This document shows, piece by piece, positions 22,501-37,500 of a stretch of DNA of 64,000 nucleotides. Each line of letters opens with the position of its first letter. Position 1 is the stretch's first letter. This DNA is from Endomychus coccineus (taxonomy: Eukaryota > Arthropoda > Insecta > Coleoptera > Endomychidae). The notes beneath the pieces are model-generated. The model searched no databases, was not told the DNA's origin, and saw nothing but the letters and a program-made list of their open reading frames with translations. The translations under genes and the position numbers were made by a program. Where the stretch lies: positions 7,254,001 to 7,318,000 of the forward strand of contig OY294070.1 of NCBI GenBank assembly GCA_958510875.1, read 5' to 3'.

Positions 22501-25500
22501 TCATATAATTTTAGGACTGATAATACGTCAATAGCTATTTCAGTACGGACTTTTGAAGAGCTGAGCGTTTTCGCAAATACGATGGCTGTTCAGTTTCACA
22601 CTTGGTGTAAGGCGAATAGTCTAATACTAAATGAGGAAAAAACCAAATTGTGAACTTCTCTCTTTGTTGAAACTAAGGGAATTGTGATTTTCTTATAAAT
22701 AATGTTATCTTGAAGCCATAAAAGTGTTCGAAATTTCTAGGCATATATTTAGATAATATATTCTCATGGTGTGAACAGGTTGAGCAAGTTTGCAAAAAAT
22801 TAATAAAAGCTTGTATGCCATATCTCAATTAAAATCAATAATAGACCGAAAATGTCTCATAATTGTTTATTATGCGATGGTATATGTCATTCTATTTATT
22901 ATCCTTCTGATGAATTGTACTACGAACTTGAGATCATGGACCCCAGACAGATATTCTTCTATAATTTAGTGTTGTTTGAATATAAAAAACATAATGGATC
23001 TCCTATTAAACATAAATATCCTACCACATCAAAGAGGAAGAATAATCTTAATGTGCCAATAAGTAAGAAAAATATGTCAAAGATGCCATCTGTTCTTATC
23101 CTCTCGTGTTTTCAATTCATTACCTGTGGATGTTAAGGCTAAAACTAAAACTAATCAATTCAAAAAATCATTAAAATTATTTGTGCAAAACTCACCAATA
23201 AAGTGGATAACAGACTTAATTCACCTTAAAAATAGTTAAATATGCTATGTACAATCCATAATTATGTTAAATATTATTACATTTTATTTGTTTATACTTT
23301 AATACTTATTTATGTATGATAATTACTTTTAGTTTATTTTTGGTGGAACCTAAGACTATTATATTAATTAACTGTAATTCTTTTTATTTTGGAAATTATC
23401 AACCTTAAATTACTATTTTTTGGAATATATTTATATTTAAGAAAAGAAAATGTGAAAGACATTTTTTTGTAAAAACTTCTCATAAGGGAATTAAATGATC
23501 AAATGACCACGTACAAGCGCATGCTTTTATGGGAACTTTAGTTTGCTTCCTTCACGAAGATGTTTTTCTAATTTACAATGTATTTATTGTTCAGGAAATA
23601 AACTGATTTATTATTATTATCTTTCTAACAATGTCACTTTGTGGGGGAACTCGATAAACCACCAGCAAGTTTTTGTTGCTCAAAACCGAGTGATTAGACT
23701 AATGTTGAGAATGGGAAAAAGGGATTCATGTCGACCTATTTTTGTCTTAAACAACTTGATGACATTCCCCTACATCTATATCTATGAATGCCTATTAACA
23801 ATAAGAAATAATCTGTATAACTACATAATACTTGTAAATATGAAAATGACACTTCCTATATAGGCATCAAACTCTTTAATCATTTGTGCCAAAAAATAAG
23901 AACTCTGGAATTGCGAAAGTTCAAGTCATCAGTCAAAACCATGCTTCTCAAGCATGCATTTTATACTGTAGATGAATACATGAACCAAAAAAATTGAGTT
24001 TTAAGTGTATCTAAATTGTCCTTAAAAATGTTAGTGTGTCTAATTTGTCGTATCATTATTGTAATAGTCTAGGAGCCAGAGCGATATTGATGGTCTGAAC
24101 ATTAACCCGATGGCACTATGGTTTATCGTTAGAGGACGGTTCAATGATCAATTCATCTCACAGACCGAATTTTCCCCGGCTGCTAGATCTGGAGATACAG
24201 CATCCGCATTTTTTTTTGACTGGAGGTTAACCCTTCCCAAGTTGCGGTTACTTGAAAAGCATGCCATTCTTATACACTTCCACCATGCGCCATCATTATC
24301 GGGTCCGTTTATCAGACCGACCAGTTAAAATTGGACCGAGAATGGACTGCAAGTTAACCCTCCCAAACCTGGTGGAAAATGTTCATTGGTGTTGGCAATT
24401 GTTAACATACCCTATGCCATCAAAAGTTATCGGTCCATTTCCGAGTAATTGGTCATTATTTGGACCAAAACTGTTTCTTTTTTTCATTTTGTGGATAAAA
24501 CTTGCGAGTTACCAGGTAACATGATGGCACCATGTTAAATAACTTTTTTTGGAGGTCAAATAAAGATTTAAAATTATTGCCATCACTCCTTGTCTATTTC
24601 AATCTCCCAAAACCCAATAAAACCACTCCCAAAAAAATATGAATAATATGGATAATATGACCAATTTTATGATAAATTTGTCAATTATTGAGATTCTGGC
24701 GGGGTTTAAAATGGAAACGCCCGTTTTTGTTTTTTTTTTTGTTTTGGAGGGTGGTTTTATGGTTTTTTGGGGGGGGGGGGGTTGAAATAGGCAAGAAGTG
24801 ATGGCAATAATTTTATATCTTTATTTGACCTCCAATAAAGTTATTTAACATGGTGCCATCATGTTACCTTGTAACCCGCAAGTTTTATCCACAAAATGAA
24901 AAAAAGAAACATTTTTGATCCAAATAATGGCCAATTACTCGGAAATGGACCGATAATTTTTGATGGCATAGGGTATGTTAACAATTGCCAACACCAATGA
25001 ACATTTTCCACCAGGTTTGGGGGGGTTTACTTGTAGTCCATTTTCGGGTTAATTTTAACTGGTTGGCCTGATAAACGGACACGATAAAAAATGATGGCAC
25101 ATGGTGGAAGTGTATAAGAATGGCATGCTTTTCAAGTAACCGCAACTTGGAAAAGGTTAACCTCCAGTCAAAAAAAAAATGCGGATGCTGTATCTCGAGA
25201 TCTAGTAGCCGGGGAAGATTCGGTCTGTGAGATGAATTGATCATTGAACCGTCCTCTAACGATAAACCATAGTGCCATCGGGTTAATGTTCAGACCATCC
25301 ATATCGCTCTGGCTCCTAGACTATAATGTCTATATTTTATCAATACTAGTTTTTATGCTTCATTGTGACTTGATAATCTAACTTTATGATTATAAATGCT
25401 ACTTTTTATTGTTAAATATGACGTGTCCTATGAAATTATGTAAATTGGCTTCTGGATAAATAGTTGCACTTCAATTCAAAATGATACAGCACAAACAACG

Positions 25501-28500
25501 CGGTATGGAAGCTTATTCCATATATTTGGTATAAGTAAGTCTTTTGGGCTGTGCTTTTTTGTTGTCGCTTCACAAGGGAAAGTTTCATTGTGTAAAGAGG
25601 ATTAACGCAGTACATTTCTAATAAGAAATGTAAAATTAGAGGAATAAAATGGTAGATTCTATTCTAGGGTAAGATGTATTAAATTCTAGCAAATTCACTT
25701 GTTCTTGGGGAAATATTGTAAGTAAGCATTCAGCTTTTCTGAGCCTTTCGAAATCTGCTATACAGTAAAAAGATAGAGAGAATGAAGAAGGTTACGTAGG
25801 AATCACTCAATAATAGTAAGCAACCGTTTCAATAATTGCTAATCTAGGAGTTAGCAGAGGATTTTCATGGCAGATACGCGAGATAGGACGACGAGGGGAC
25901 ACAAACCACTTCATTGATCTCGGTTAGCTGAATGAACCGACATACTATGGTGGAGCAAGGAACGAAGCTTGTGAAGCAAAGGGATGCTTTACTCTCGCCG
26001 ATATAGAGCAAACGTGCTTTCTGAGTGTCGTATTCATAATTTCCATTATCGTATCTGGTTAATTGAAGCTTAAAATGCTTAGATAGTGGGTTCATTCACG
26101 TTAAGCGACTTGAAATCTGTAAATTTAGGGTCGGCCATTAGTTTGATTCAGGAGTTTGTGAAAGAAAAACTTATATCCTGTTGAAACAATTTTGACAGTG
26201 AAATTAAAACATGAAGTTGTTCTTTATTCTCGGTATCACTTTATAGGCGATGGGCATAAACTTCTGCGATTACGCCCTTCGGAGACATGGAAACCCAGAT
26301 GCTTGTGCTCGTTTACATTTGCCACACAAACCAGGCGAAGATATCCGGAGCCGCTATACCTTCTAGAAATCAAGCAAAGTTGAGTTACCTGGTCATAATT
26401 TGCTTCTGCTACATTGAACTATAGTACCTATTCCTGTCAAACTTCTGGATTTAGTAGTCAAAGGATGGCCAAAATCAGTATCAGAAAATGTGAAAATATT
26501 ACAGAACATTCGTTAGGAAGTCTCTGTACAACAGGATTGTTATCTTTGTGGTGATCGTGTTATTGTTTCGCGATCTTTACGGCAAAAAGTTCTTGATGCT
26601 ATTCATGCGGTGTTCATCAGGAATCTCGTCTGTTGTTCCACTACGAGAGATTCCAGAAAGGCGGACTAGACGTGCTGAAACTAGTCACTACTTCACTGTC
26701 AAACTCGAGACGCCGAAAACACCATTAAGCAATGCCAAGATTGTCATTAAAACCGAGACAATCCTATTGCTCCTCCATTCTCTTGTCGATCGGACAAAAA
26801 TAGCTGTACGCTCTTACGTTAGTTGACCTGGTATTCCTTATAATGATTGACGCATTTTCAAGGTTACCAGTAATCAAGATTGTTCCTTCGATGTCTGCGT
26901 CAGTGCTAGTTCAAGTTACCCGAAGGGTTTTTTAGATTTTAGAGATGATGGGATTTTGGAGAAAAATAGAGTCTTTTTTCTCAATTCACCTTCAAACGGA
27001 TTATCAGAACGTACAGTTCGTTCATTCAAGAAACTTTGGCAAAAACATCTTGGGGAGAACAATGTTCATACAAGATTAGCTCGAGTACTCTTTGCCATGC
27101 GTTCTGTGGTTTGTAAAATTAGGAAATCTTATACGCTTTCGTGATTATCATTCATCAAAACCAAAATGGTTGAAAGGAACCATTTCTGCAAGACAAGCAT
27201 CACGTGTTTATTCCATCATCGATGAAGAGGGTGTTTCACATACCCGAAATATTGACCAGCCTAGTCAATTAGAAATGTTTGTTGAAAGTGAAATAATTTT
27301 GCTCTATACATGAAGATGTAAGGATCAAATATTCTGAAAAGTTTGTATCGGGATTATTAATATTTGAAAGCCATTTCCCTAGAACGCTTATCGACTCAGG
27401 GATTGGGGTGTTTGTGAACGTAGTCGAGAACATAAAGCCGAAAAAAGGCCAAAGTAAAAAATAAAAAAGCGGCTGAACCGGTTTTGACCCTTTTTGTTAA
27501 TCGATTGTAGAAGTCATTTAAGAAAAAAATTACCAGTTTTTTTTTGTTTACATGCATTTTAGCATTTCTACAGAGGAAGATGCATTTTTTTGAATACACT
27601 GTCAGAATAGGCCAGAATTTGTTACTCGGGTGGTTTTTGGGATCGCTTATCACGATTCTGAAGTCGAATTGGAGCAATGACGCACACGGGGGCCAGGACA
27701 TCCTGGTACCCACGTTGTCTCCAGAAAATTCGTGAAAATATCTTCTGCAAAGGAGTGAAACTTGTTAGGGAGGTTCTCTTGAGGTTGCCGGTCCTGACCA
27801 TGACAATCAATAGTCACCTAAAGGTTTTTTAACATGCTCAAAATACAACCAAAATCGTAACTCGGGGGTTTTTGGACTCGCATTTGGCAAAGAAAACAGT
27901 TTTCTACCACCAGAACAACATAGCAGCGCACAGGTCCGTAGTCGCAATAGCAAAATTGCATGAATTGCGCTACGAATTGGTTCGTCATCCACCAATATTC
28001 TCCAGATTTGGCCCCTGTGATTTTTATCTATCTCCAAACTTGTAGAAATGGTTCGACGGAAAGAGAATCGGCTCCAAGGATGAGGTCATCGCTGAAATAG
28101 ACGCCCATTTTGAAGGATTGCCGAAATCGTATTATTTGAAAGGAATCGAAAAATTAGAAAAACGTTGGATGAAGTGTATCGGGCTACAAAGAGAACAATA
28201 AAATAAGTTTTCACCAAATAAATCATTTCTCAGGGACTTTTCGCATTGCCCTCGTATGTATTGTACCTAGAAAAACCTCATACTAGGAAATACGATCCTT
28301 AATTGAAAGCAGTTATTCCCATGTGGCATAAAAACAATGTATTGAGCCTGGTTTCTGTAACATGTATTAATATGTTAACTTATCCATCGAGTCACGGTCA
28401 ATGACTTTGAACAAAATGTGCTCATGTAGAATGCATTATACAAAATCATCTGGTTAAAATAGATCTATAAAGCTGTATTGAAGGTGGTAAAAATAAACAT

Positions 28501-31500
28501 ACAGGTCATTTTCGAATGCAACGAATCCCATCTTGAAAATGCAAATTTATATTACCCGCATTATTTTGCAATCGTACAAATTTAGCAATTAGCATGTGGG
28601 TAAGGTATATCTGGATTGAAGGTTGTTGTTGGGAATAAATAAATTGTTGAATTTCCGAAGCAAGCAAACATTCGAAGGTCTCAAACTCTTCCAGTTTCTG
28701 CTAAATTGGTGTTTTTATCAGAACTTATAGTTCAATAACTGAAGGTTTTTACCCATGGATTTTTTCAGTGTTGATGGTTAGGTTCAGGGCGTCTCCCAGG
28801 TGGTTTGTTTGGATGGCAGCTCTTATGTTGCTGCCTTTTTAGGAGCGAAAACGTGCCCCCTAAAAAAACTGTCAAAAAAGGGTCGAAATTGAAAATAATG
28901 ACATTTCCGTATTTTTTGGGTCCGAATACACTTTTTTATTCTTCTAATTTTGGCTGAGGTGAAGAAAACCCTTTATGGGGAGGCTATGAGCCTTTGGGTC
29001 TCATGGTCTACTGTGAGACTCACTAAAAACTTCACCCCCTTTGTTGGTTTGTCTGGCTAGTGCCTCCGGTTGTATCTCGTCTTTGTTTTGTTTCTTTACA
29101 GTATCCACTTGAGTATTTTTGAACCTTGTACGAGTTTGTACAAGTCCTATACTGGGTGGGAACTGTATAATTCTGGTTCGCCGTTAGGCTTTCGAAAAAT
29201 TGACTGTCGTTTGCGATCCAGTACCTCGCATTTACACAGTATGTGTGTCACTGTTTCTGTATCCTTACCGCAAAGTCTGCATGTCAGGTCGCCATTGTAC
29301 ATTCCCATTTTGTTTAAGTGCCCTTTTACTGGCGCATGGCCAGTCATGAGCCCTGTTATGACTTTTTTTTTCCTATTTAGTGCTAATAGGTCTGTCGTTC
29401 TTTTGTTACACGGGACTTTGATGTATTTCTTACCATGTTCGTTACCTGGGATTTTCTTCCCAGCATTCTTTGTTGTTTTCCATGATCCAGTCTTCTACAT
29501 ACCTTCGTGCTGTACGTTTTGGTACCCTCGTGGTCTGTTCTGGATCTGGAGTGTTCTCCGACCGTCTTCTTGCAAGTTCGTCGGCTTTTTCATTGCCTGT
29601 CATTCCCTGATGTCCCGGCACCCAGATCAGCTTAACGCGGTTTCGATCTGCCAGTATTTCAAGTTCTTCTTTGCATGTTCATACCAGACGGGCTGTCACT
29701 TCCTGACTCCTCATTGCTTTAAGTGCAGCCTGACTGTCTGTCAATATGTGGATCTCCTCATCTTCGATTGCCCTCCGATTGTTTTCCTACACACATTGGA
29801 GGATTGCGTATACCTCTGCTTGGAAGACAGATATGTGTTTACCTTATGAATAGCTGAAGCCAGTCTTTGGGTTTTTAAGTATACTCCTTCACCTGCACCT
29901 TTTTCAGTCTTAGACCCGTCTGTATACCAGATCTTTTCTGTAAAATGTCTCCCAAGTTTGTATGTTCCCATTCACTCCTTTCTGGACATTGAATGTGCTG
30001 TTAAAAGAGTATCGCTTTGGAATGCGGTCTGTTCTCATCCCTAACACGTCCCTGGTCACGATTTTTACGATACTCATGTGTCCTGGCCCAATGTGAACAT
30101 TCTCCAGTGTATTTTGTATTCTGAAGGCACCAAGCCCTGCTTCTTCTTGGATTACCAATTGGAGGGGAGGTAATCCCAGTAGTGTCTCCCTTGTCGCAGT
30201 GGGCGTTGACGTCATGACTTCTTGATCAGTCTTCTCTTTTTGCTGTGTTTTAGGCCACCATACCAAAGAGGCGTATGCTATTGCGGGTTTAACCACCATG
30301 TTGTACAACCAGTAGAGCATTTACTGTTATAGCTCCCATTTTTCCCGAAGGAGCGTCTGGTCACAAAGTCTCCGCTTTTTTAATTATTTTTCCCAGATGT
30401 TGGTTTCAAAGTCAGTTTCGAGTCTTGTATCATCTCGAGATATTTGACTTCCCCTTTTATCTGTACAGTTTCTCCTCGAATCAGAGGTTCCAAGCCCTCT
30501 TATTCGCGTTTACAAGTGAATGCTACTATGATAACTTTGTGGGGACTGATATTCAATCCCTCTGAATCCGTCCTTGTTATAACCAGGTTCAGAGCCTTTT
30601 GCATTTGATCTCTGACCGTGAAGTTGTATTTTCCTTGTACCATGGCAACTATGTCGTCGGCATATTCAAGTGTTCTGTATCCTTTGTCCTGGAGGGTTCT
30701 CAGTAGCCCGTCCACGACCAGGTTCCACGGGAGTGGAGAGAGTACTCCCCCCTGTGAGCCCTTTTCGGGTTAGGGAGCCTTGAAAAAAGAGGGCGGTCAA
30801 AACCTGAATTGGCCAATAATGAAATAATTTCAAATTTTATAATTGGAAGTTGTTGGTTATAAAAAAATTAACTTTTTTTGGTATATAACTTTTTCCCCCA
30901 ATCAATATTTCTCGAATTATTAAAAAAAAACAAAAAAGCATTTTTTTCCAAAGCCTATTTCAACTCAAATAAACGATTTGTTATTCTTGGGAAATATTGA
31001 TCCGGGGAGAAAAGTTATAATTCAAAAAAATTTAATTTTTTTACAACAAACTACTTCCGATAATAAAATTTACAATTATTTCATTATTGGCCGATTTAGG
31101 TTTAGATCGCCCTTTTTTTCAGAGCCCCCTTACTTAAATAAGGGTGCGTTATTCGAAAAAATTACGAGAATAAAAAAGTACATACGAAAATATCATTTGT
31201 ATTAAATTTCGACTTTTTTCCATGGGGCACGTTTTGTGCCTGAAAGAGCAGCTACTCAAAAACGGCCATCCAAACTAACCACAAACCATCTGGGGTACGC
31301 CCTGATATAAATTATTTTATACAATAATGTTTCATTTCGTTCTGTAAACCTGTGTTTATTTGTATAAATGCAGTCGTATTTCATTTAGGTAGAATCGATA
31401 TATTTTCTATTATTAGAAATTATTTCCAATATTCAGTTAATGGCTTGAATAGCGCGATTAAAATTCTCGTTAATTAACCTTTCCTACTTTTAATAAGACC

Positions 31501-34500
31501 TGAGTGACGTTCGATTACATAATTATCCAGAATAATTAAGCTATAGTAGGACACTTCTCCCTTTTCCGACGTTTACATTACATAGATACAGCTTGTGCCA
31601 AACACATATAGGAATATACAACGGGCCAACAGGGCTAAGTACCACCGGAGGCAATACTGAGACTATCCTAAAGAGGTGGTGAAGTTTTTATTAAGTATAC
31701 CTGTAATGGTGACTCTCATAGTAGACCATGAGTTCCAAGGCTCATAACCTCCCCATAAAGGGTTCTCTTCACCTCCGCAAAAAGAAAACAAAAACACATA
31801 TATGGTGTTACTCATTGTTATGTACTTGTTTTAATGGTTGATTCTTGCAAATATATACCCCAAAATGCTTGGTTTTCGATATATAGTTTTCATTCTATTT
31901 TCGGTTTTTGCCAAAAACTTCGCAAACCGTTTGAGATATTACATTAAATTTCATATAAATAGCATATTTTTTTCTATACTTTGTCTACACCAGAGCTATA
32001 ATGTGTGAACCAGCGGGGGAATGTTGGGATTTGGAGTAAGCATTCGAATTTTTCTTAAAGGTTTAAAGGTTATAGGCATAGGGAAAGATCTCACTTGGCA
32101 AAGAGTTTCACAACTTCGTCGTTCGATAGAAAAATGTAGTATGTTACGAAGAAGTTCGGCAGCAATAATAATAATAATAATTTGTATTGTCCATAATACC
32201 AATGATACAACATGCTATAAGATAAGTCAAGAATATACAGGTATGTGAGTTAACAAATAATTAGATTAGATGAAGACGTATTTTGGTACAACAAATGAGA
32301 TAGAAAAGGAAAACAAAAAAGAAAAATAATATAAAGATATACAAAGTAATACTGGGTTCCCCATAATAGACTACCCATTTTAATATTTGAATTCAAATTT
32401 TTTTAGTTAACAAAACAAACTTTTTATTTTACTAAATTACAGCTAACTCTTTGGGATTTATGATAACTTATAAATATTTGGCTAAATTGATTCTAACTTA
32501 AAAATCACGTCTTCTAAATGACCTCCACCAACTTTAACACATTTTTCAATTTTAGATAAAAAGTGGTTCATTACACGGCGTAGCTAACCTTCGTCTATTC
32601 CTTCAACTTCTTTACGAATTTTGGCTTTCAGTTCCTCGATTGTACACTTTGGCTTTTAAATATCCCCACAGGAAAAAATCGGGTGCCGTTAAGTCGGGGG
32701 ACCTCGAAGGCCAAGGCAAATCTCCGAATCGAGAAATGAGTCGGCCATTAAACATTTCTCGCAGGACCCTCATTGAGTTTCTGGCGGTATGAGCTGTTGC
32801 CCCATCTTGTTGGAATAGTAAGGCATTGTTTAGTAATCCTGGTCTATTTAATTCTGGAATGAGAAATGTCTCTAGCATATTAACGTAGCGCTTGGATGTT
32901 ACTGTTACAGCGCGGTTATTTTCATCCTCAAAAAAATAAGGACCAATAATAGCAAAAGATCCTACTCCACACCACACAACAACTTTTGGATTATGGAGGT
33001 TCTGTATAAAGATTTCACGAGGATTTTCATTTGACCAGTATCTAAAATTCTATTTATTGACCATGCCGTTCAAATCAAAATTTGCTTCGTCGGTCATTAG
33101 GAGACTGTGAATTGCTCCTTGATGTAAATCCAAAAATTCTTGACAAAATGTTAACCTTGCTTCTTTATCTTGATTGCTAAGGTGCTGTGCCATTTGGTAT
33201 TTATAGGGATGAAATTTTAAATTCCTTTGAAGAATTCGATCTAAGCTTCCCTTCGATATTCCTAGGATAAGGGTTTGTCGATTAGCAGACCTTTTAGGAC
33301 TTCTCGTAAAGGCAATTCTAACTCGTTCAATATTTTCTGGTGTACGAACTGTTCTTCGACGTCCAGGCTTCTTCAAATTTTGTACAGAACCATTTTCACG
33401 TCAATGACTAACCCATAACTTAACAGCTTTACGATTTGGCGCGTGACCCCTAACCTAACCTAACCTAACTTCTTCTATCGAATTGCTTCTCATGTAAGTT
33501 TCTACACAAAACACACGTTGTTGGACTGAGTAATCCATAAAAGTTCAAACGGATGTTGAAATAATGTCTCAAAGCAAAAAAACTAAATAATTATTGATGA
33601 AAACTAACAAACTCCTCGTAGAAAAATGGCGTTCCACGAAATTATTAATTTAAAATTTATTTGTGACAGGCGCCTACTTGATTAATAATTTACTTGAATC
33701 CCAAAGACTACAGAACATAAGCCCACAGAGAACAACCTATTTAGTTATCTCGTAGGGAAGTTATTAATAATACAAAATGGAGTAGTCTATTATGGGGAAC
33801 CCAGTACTTCCTTTGGAAAGCATTAAGTAACTGTTTGAAAAGTAACAAATAATAATTATAGCCCAGTATCTACTATACTTATTTATGAATATACAATTAG
33901 GATTAAAATTAAAGGAAATGAGCAAAACTTTATGGATCATCTGTTATTACAGATGCCAAGTACTCACAAACACTGTAAAATACATGCTCTTGCGAAAGTT
34001 TAAGAACTCCCTTCTTAAACTGTTTTAAGTTAGCATTATCTTTGAGCGACTGCGGAAGTTTGTTGAACATCTTTATGCCCATATATCGTGAACTTTCTTA
34101 ATACAAAGACATCTTATGCTGAGGTATCAACAGGTCTGCTCGAGCTCTAGTAGGATAAGTATGAACAACATTTATTTGACGTATATCAAAAGTTGCTTTA
34201 TATATACACATGGAAGAGGTAGTAATTGCAATTGTCGGAGGATGAGGTGCTTCTTCGGGTGACTAGCTTGAACTCGTCTATTTCACCTACTTGGAATATT
34301 GAACACCGACCATGGAAATATCTACAGAAAAACCTTTCTGCGACATTCTAAAGAGGTCAATGAATTCGTAATGACATCATCAATCAGACGAACAGCTGTT
34401 CTGGATAGAATCCAAGAGCTTCAGCGTATGTTTGGGAGTCGGACTTCAAACATGTGCACATTACTCCAGGACTGGTCGAATCTGGCGCTTTGTAGATTAT

Positions 34501-37500
34501 GAGGTGCTGCTGGGATGTAAAGTAGCTCTTGGCATGGAATAGAAAACCAAGTTTTTGTGAAGCGCTTTTCGCAATGGACCTCAAGTGATCATTCCGTGAG
34601 AAGGTGCTATTGGTGGTGATCTCGAGCATGGACATATAAGACCTTAAAGGAATAGATGTACCTGACATAATCATATTAGGGATTGTGGGATCCGCCTCCC
34701 TGGAGAAGATGCAAGCTTGAGTTTTGTTGCATTAAACTTTACTACGCAGCCTTTCATGATGCCCTCTTAATAGACGAGGTTAATCTGCACGCCATGTCGT
34801 TAGGGAGCCATTGCAGATAAGTCTGTAGACCGCCGTTATTGCGAAATTCCTCATCATCATTGACAGCGCCGTCAATGCTGCAGTCGGTGAACTCTGCCTT
34901 GTGGATGTAACTAAGGAAGAGTCCCTGTATTATGTCCAGAAGCTTTTACACCATACGAGAACTCCATGACTGAGTCTTGGGATAATAAAAGCTGAGTAGA
35001 TCCACATCAACTACTTAAGTCCCAAACGCCACTTTATGCCAAAAGGTCAACATAGAATTTTGGCACCTAGTCTCCAGTTGCTTCTGCGATAGTAGTTTTT
35101 TGTTCAGAGTGACTCCCAGATACTTCACCGGAAAAGTCAACTGATTACCCTCTTCTTCAGAGGCCCGATTTTGTACCTTCTGGAGAAGATGATAATGGTA
35201 GTTTTCTCCGGCTGAATTGAGAGTTTGTTCTTTCTATACCAGACTTCTGTAATTATCAGGCCTGTTGAACAAGCTCCTGCAAGGTACTCTCGTAGGAGAG
35301 TATGGCGATGTCATCCGCATAACCTACGACCTTGATTTCAGCACGGTTTAATCTTACTAGTAGCTCGTCCATGATCAAACTCCATAAAAGGGGGGGATAG
35401 TACCCTCCCTGTGGACACCCTTTTGATACCAACCACGTCAAGGGAGTTCATAATCCACCCTATTACCTCTCGTGGGATATCATGTCTCTCCGCTGCTTGG
35501 TAATAGAACACCTAGAGGTCTTCTTAATGACACCCTCTATGTCCAAGAGGCATCAATTCAGACTCCCTTCCACTTCGGCTGCTGCTCCATAAAGCCAACA
35601 GCCGAGTGGAGGGCCGTCTCGACAGATACGCTTATGTGATAAGCATGCTGTTCCTCGTGAAGAGGGTAATGCTGCACTAGACCATACAAACAGAGGTATG
35701 AAGTAGCATTGATCACGTTACAAAAAGTGAGACACTGAATCGTTTGTAAATTTTACTATAGAAAAACCACCCATAATTGCATCATTTTTGGCTTACAATT
35801 ACAAAATATTTGGCATTCAAATATTCGATCAATCAATAATTATTATATTCTCAAATTTTTCTTACTACAATCACTCTTATTTTGCTGGATCGTAAGTCAA
35901 TTTGATTTAGTGGCAAATACACACAACGTCAAAAGTCTTGGACCACCTATATATCAAATGATTCGATTAAGCCCGATTATTTTTCTTACTGTGGTAAAAA
36001 GTAACATGTATTTAAGGTATAAAAAAAGATACGTGTGGCACTCGGGGACTGCCGCGGTAAAGCTGTTGCATAGCATTTTTTCTCAACTTATGCAATTATA
36101 ATTATTTATTTTTTTAAATTTATGCAGTATTTTTTTTTTCTTTGATATTTTAATTCAAGTTTTTTCTTTGATAATAATTCAAGTTACTTTTGAGCGTGGT
36201 GACTGATGAGAAAACAATTTTTTTTCTTTTATTGAATAAATGAGAAGTTAATATCGTTTAAAATATTTTTATTATCTTACAATACATGTAGGTTATTCAG
36301 GAATTTGTTATCATTGAAACTATAGGTTTATGGTAACTGAATAACTGAAATAAGAGACATAAGTTTGAGACTTGATATCCTCTAAATATCTGGAAAATAC
36401 CGCGTCAATGGTGGTCCCATATTTTGTTGTGGATTCTTGTGGATCATTATTCATTTTCAAATTCAATTTTTCCGAAAGAAAAGTTGTCAACCGCTCTGAT
36501 TTTTTATCAGCGAAGTCGATGTTGAAATCGCCAGCCAAGATAAGTGGAAATTTATTACCATTTGTACCAAGTATTTTCGACCCTTCTTCAGTGTACTCCA
36601 GTAAAGTGCGATGAATAAAATGCTCTACCTCGTCCAATTTTGGATTCGGAGAAATGTAAATTGCTACCATGACTATGTGTAGGCCATTTCTAAGTTTGCA
36701 TAAGCACGCACAAATATCTCCAACAAATGAGCGCCTAACATTAACATCGCTAACGTGTGCAATATGTATTTCAATATTCGGAGTTATAATATTAGTAACA
36801 TTATTATTATTTTGGTAAATAGCTACCCCACCTTTTGGAACAGTATCTCGTTTGAATTGAACAATACAATTGAAATTAGGTATTTCAATCGGATTATCAT
36901 GCGCCATGCAAGTTTCGGTAAGAAGTAACACATTTGTTTGTCTCGTAACTGAATCTTGTAAATCGTATTTGTGACTATTTAGACTTTGGCAATTGAAAGT
37001 CATTATTGAAATGCCATTTCTATTACTAATGAAATCTAAGACACTTTGAGCTGTCGTCTGAACACTATTTAAAGGCAGTCTTTTGAATTTTTGCAACAAA
37101 GATGCAGTCGATACAGCTTGCCTTCGATTATTATAAAACTTGAATGTAGAATTATCGTTTTTTGTCGTGATATACAATTTTTCAATATTAGTCACCCGAG
37201 AGAGCGCAACATAAACGAGTTCCTGTTATTTTTCGTTACGGAATTTCTTGATTCGGTCGTCGCGCTCAAAGCCCGCGATAAAAGCTATATGCAATATATG
37301 CAATAGCTTAATAGAAACAGGTACTCTCAGGTCTCTGCTACGCGCGTCTAACGTATAAACTCTAACTGACGCGTAGCGAGCTCCTAGAGGCATATGTCAA
37401 AATGATTTCGTTCGTAGCTAATTACAGAGGACGTCTGGAGTTCATGCAATTATGTTTTTAGATAATTCGAACCTTCTAGTTTCGATAGGCCACGTGAAAA

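Larger units (their letters stand above)
32169..34215 (-). mobile_element. LINE family C 3' end interrupted by a mariner-like element
   Basis: Minus-strand codons near 34110-33960 read SSRYMGIKMFNKLPQSLKDN, NLKQFKKGV and FYSVCEYLASV, the C-terminal motif also seen at 23860. The tail continues at 33806-33960 and again at 32182-32349, ending with an (AAT)n run. A mariner-like element (32352-33804) splits this tail at a TA. Confidence 0.65.

Noticed and set aside
24769..24781. Run of 13 G as a G-quadruplex regulator
   Set aside because: A homopolymer in the arm of a repeat element, probably slippage or assembly noise; no sign of function.
29070..29849. 259-codon plus-strand open frame
   Set aside because: It is antisense to the RNase H and cysteine-motif part of a LINE on the minus strand; its residues look like no protein and the LINE reading explains the region.
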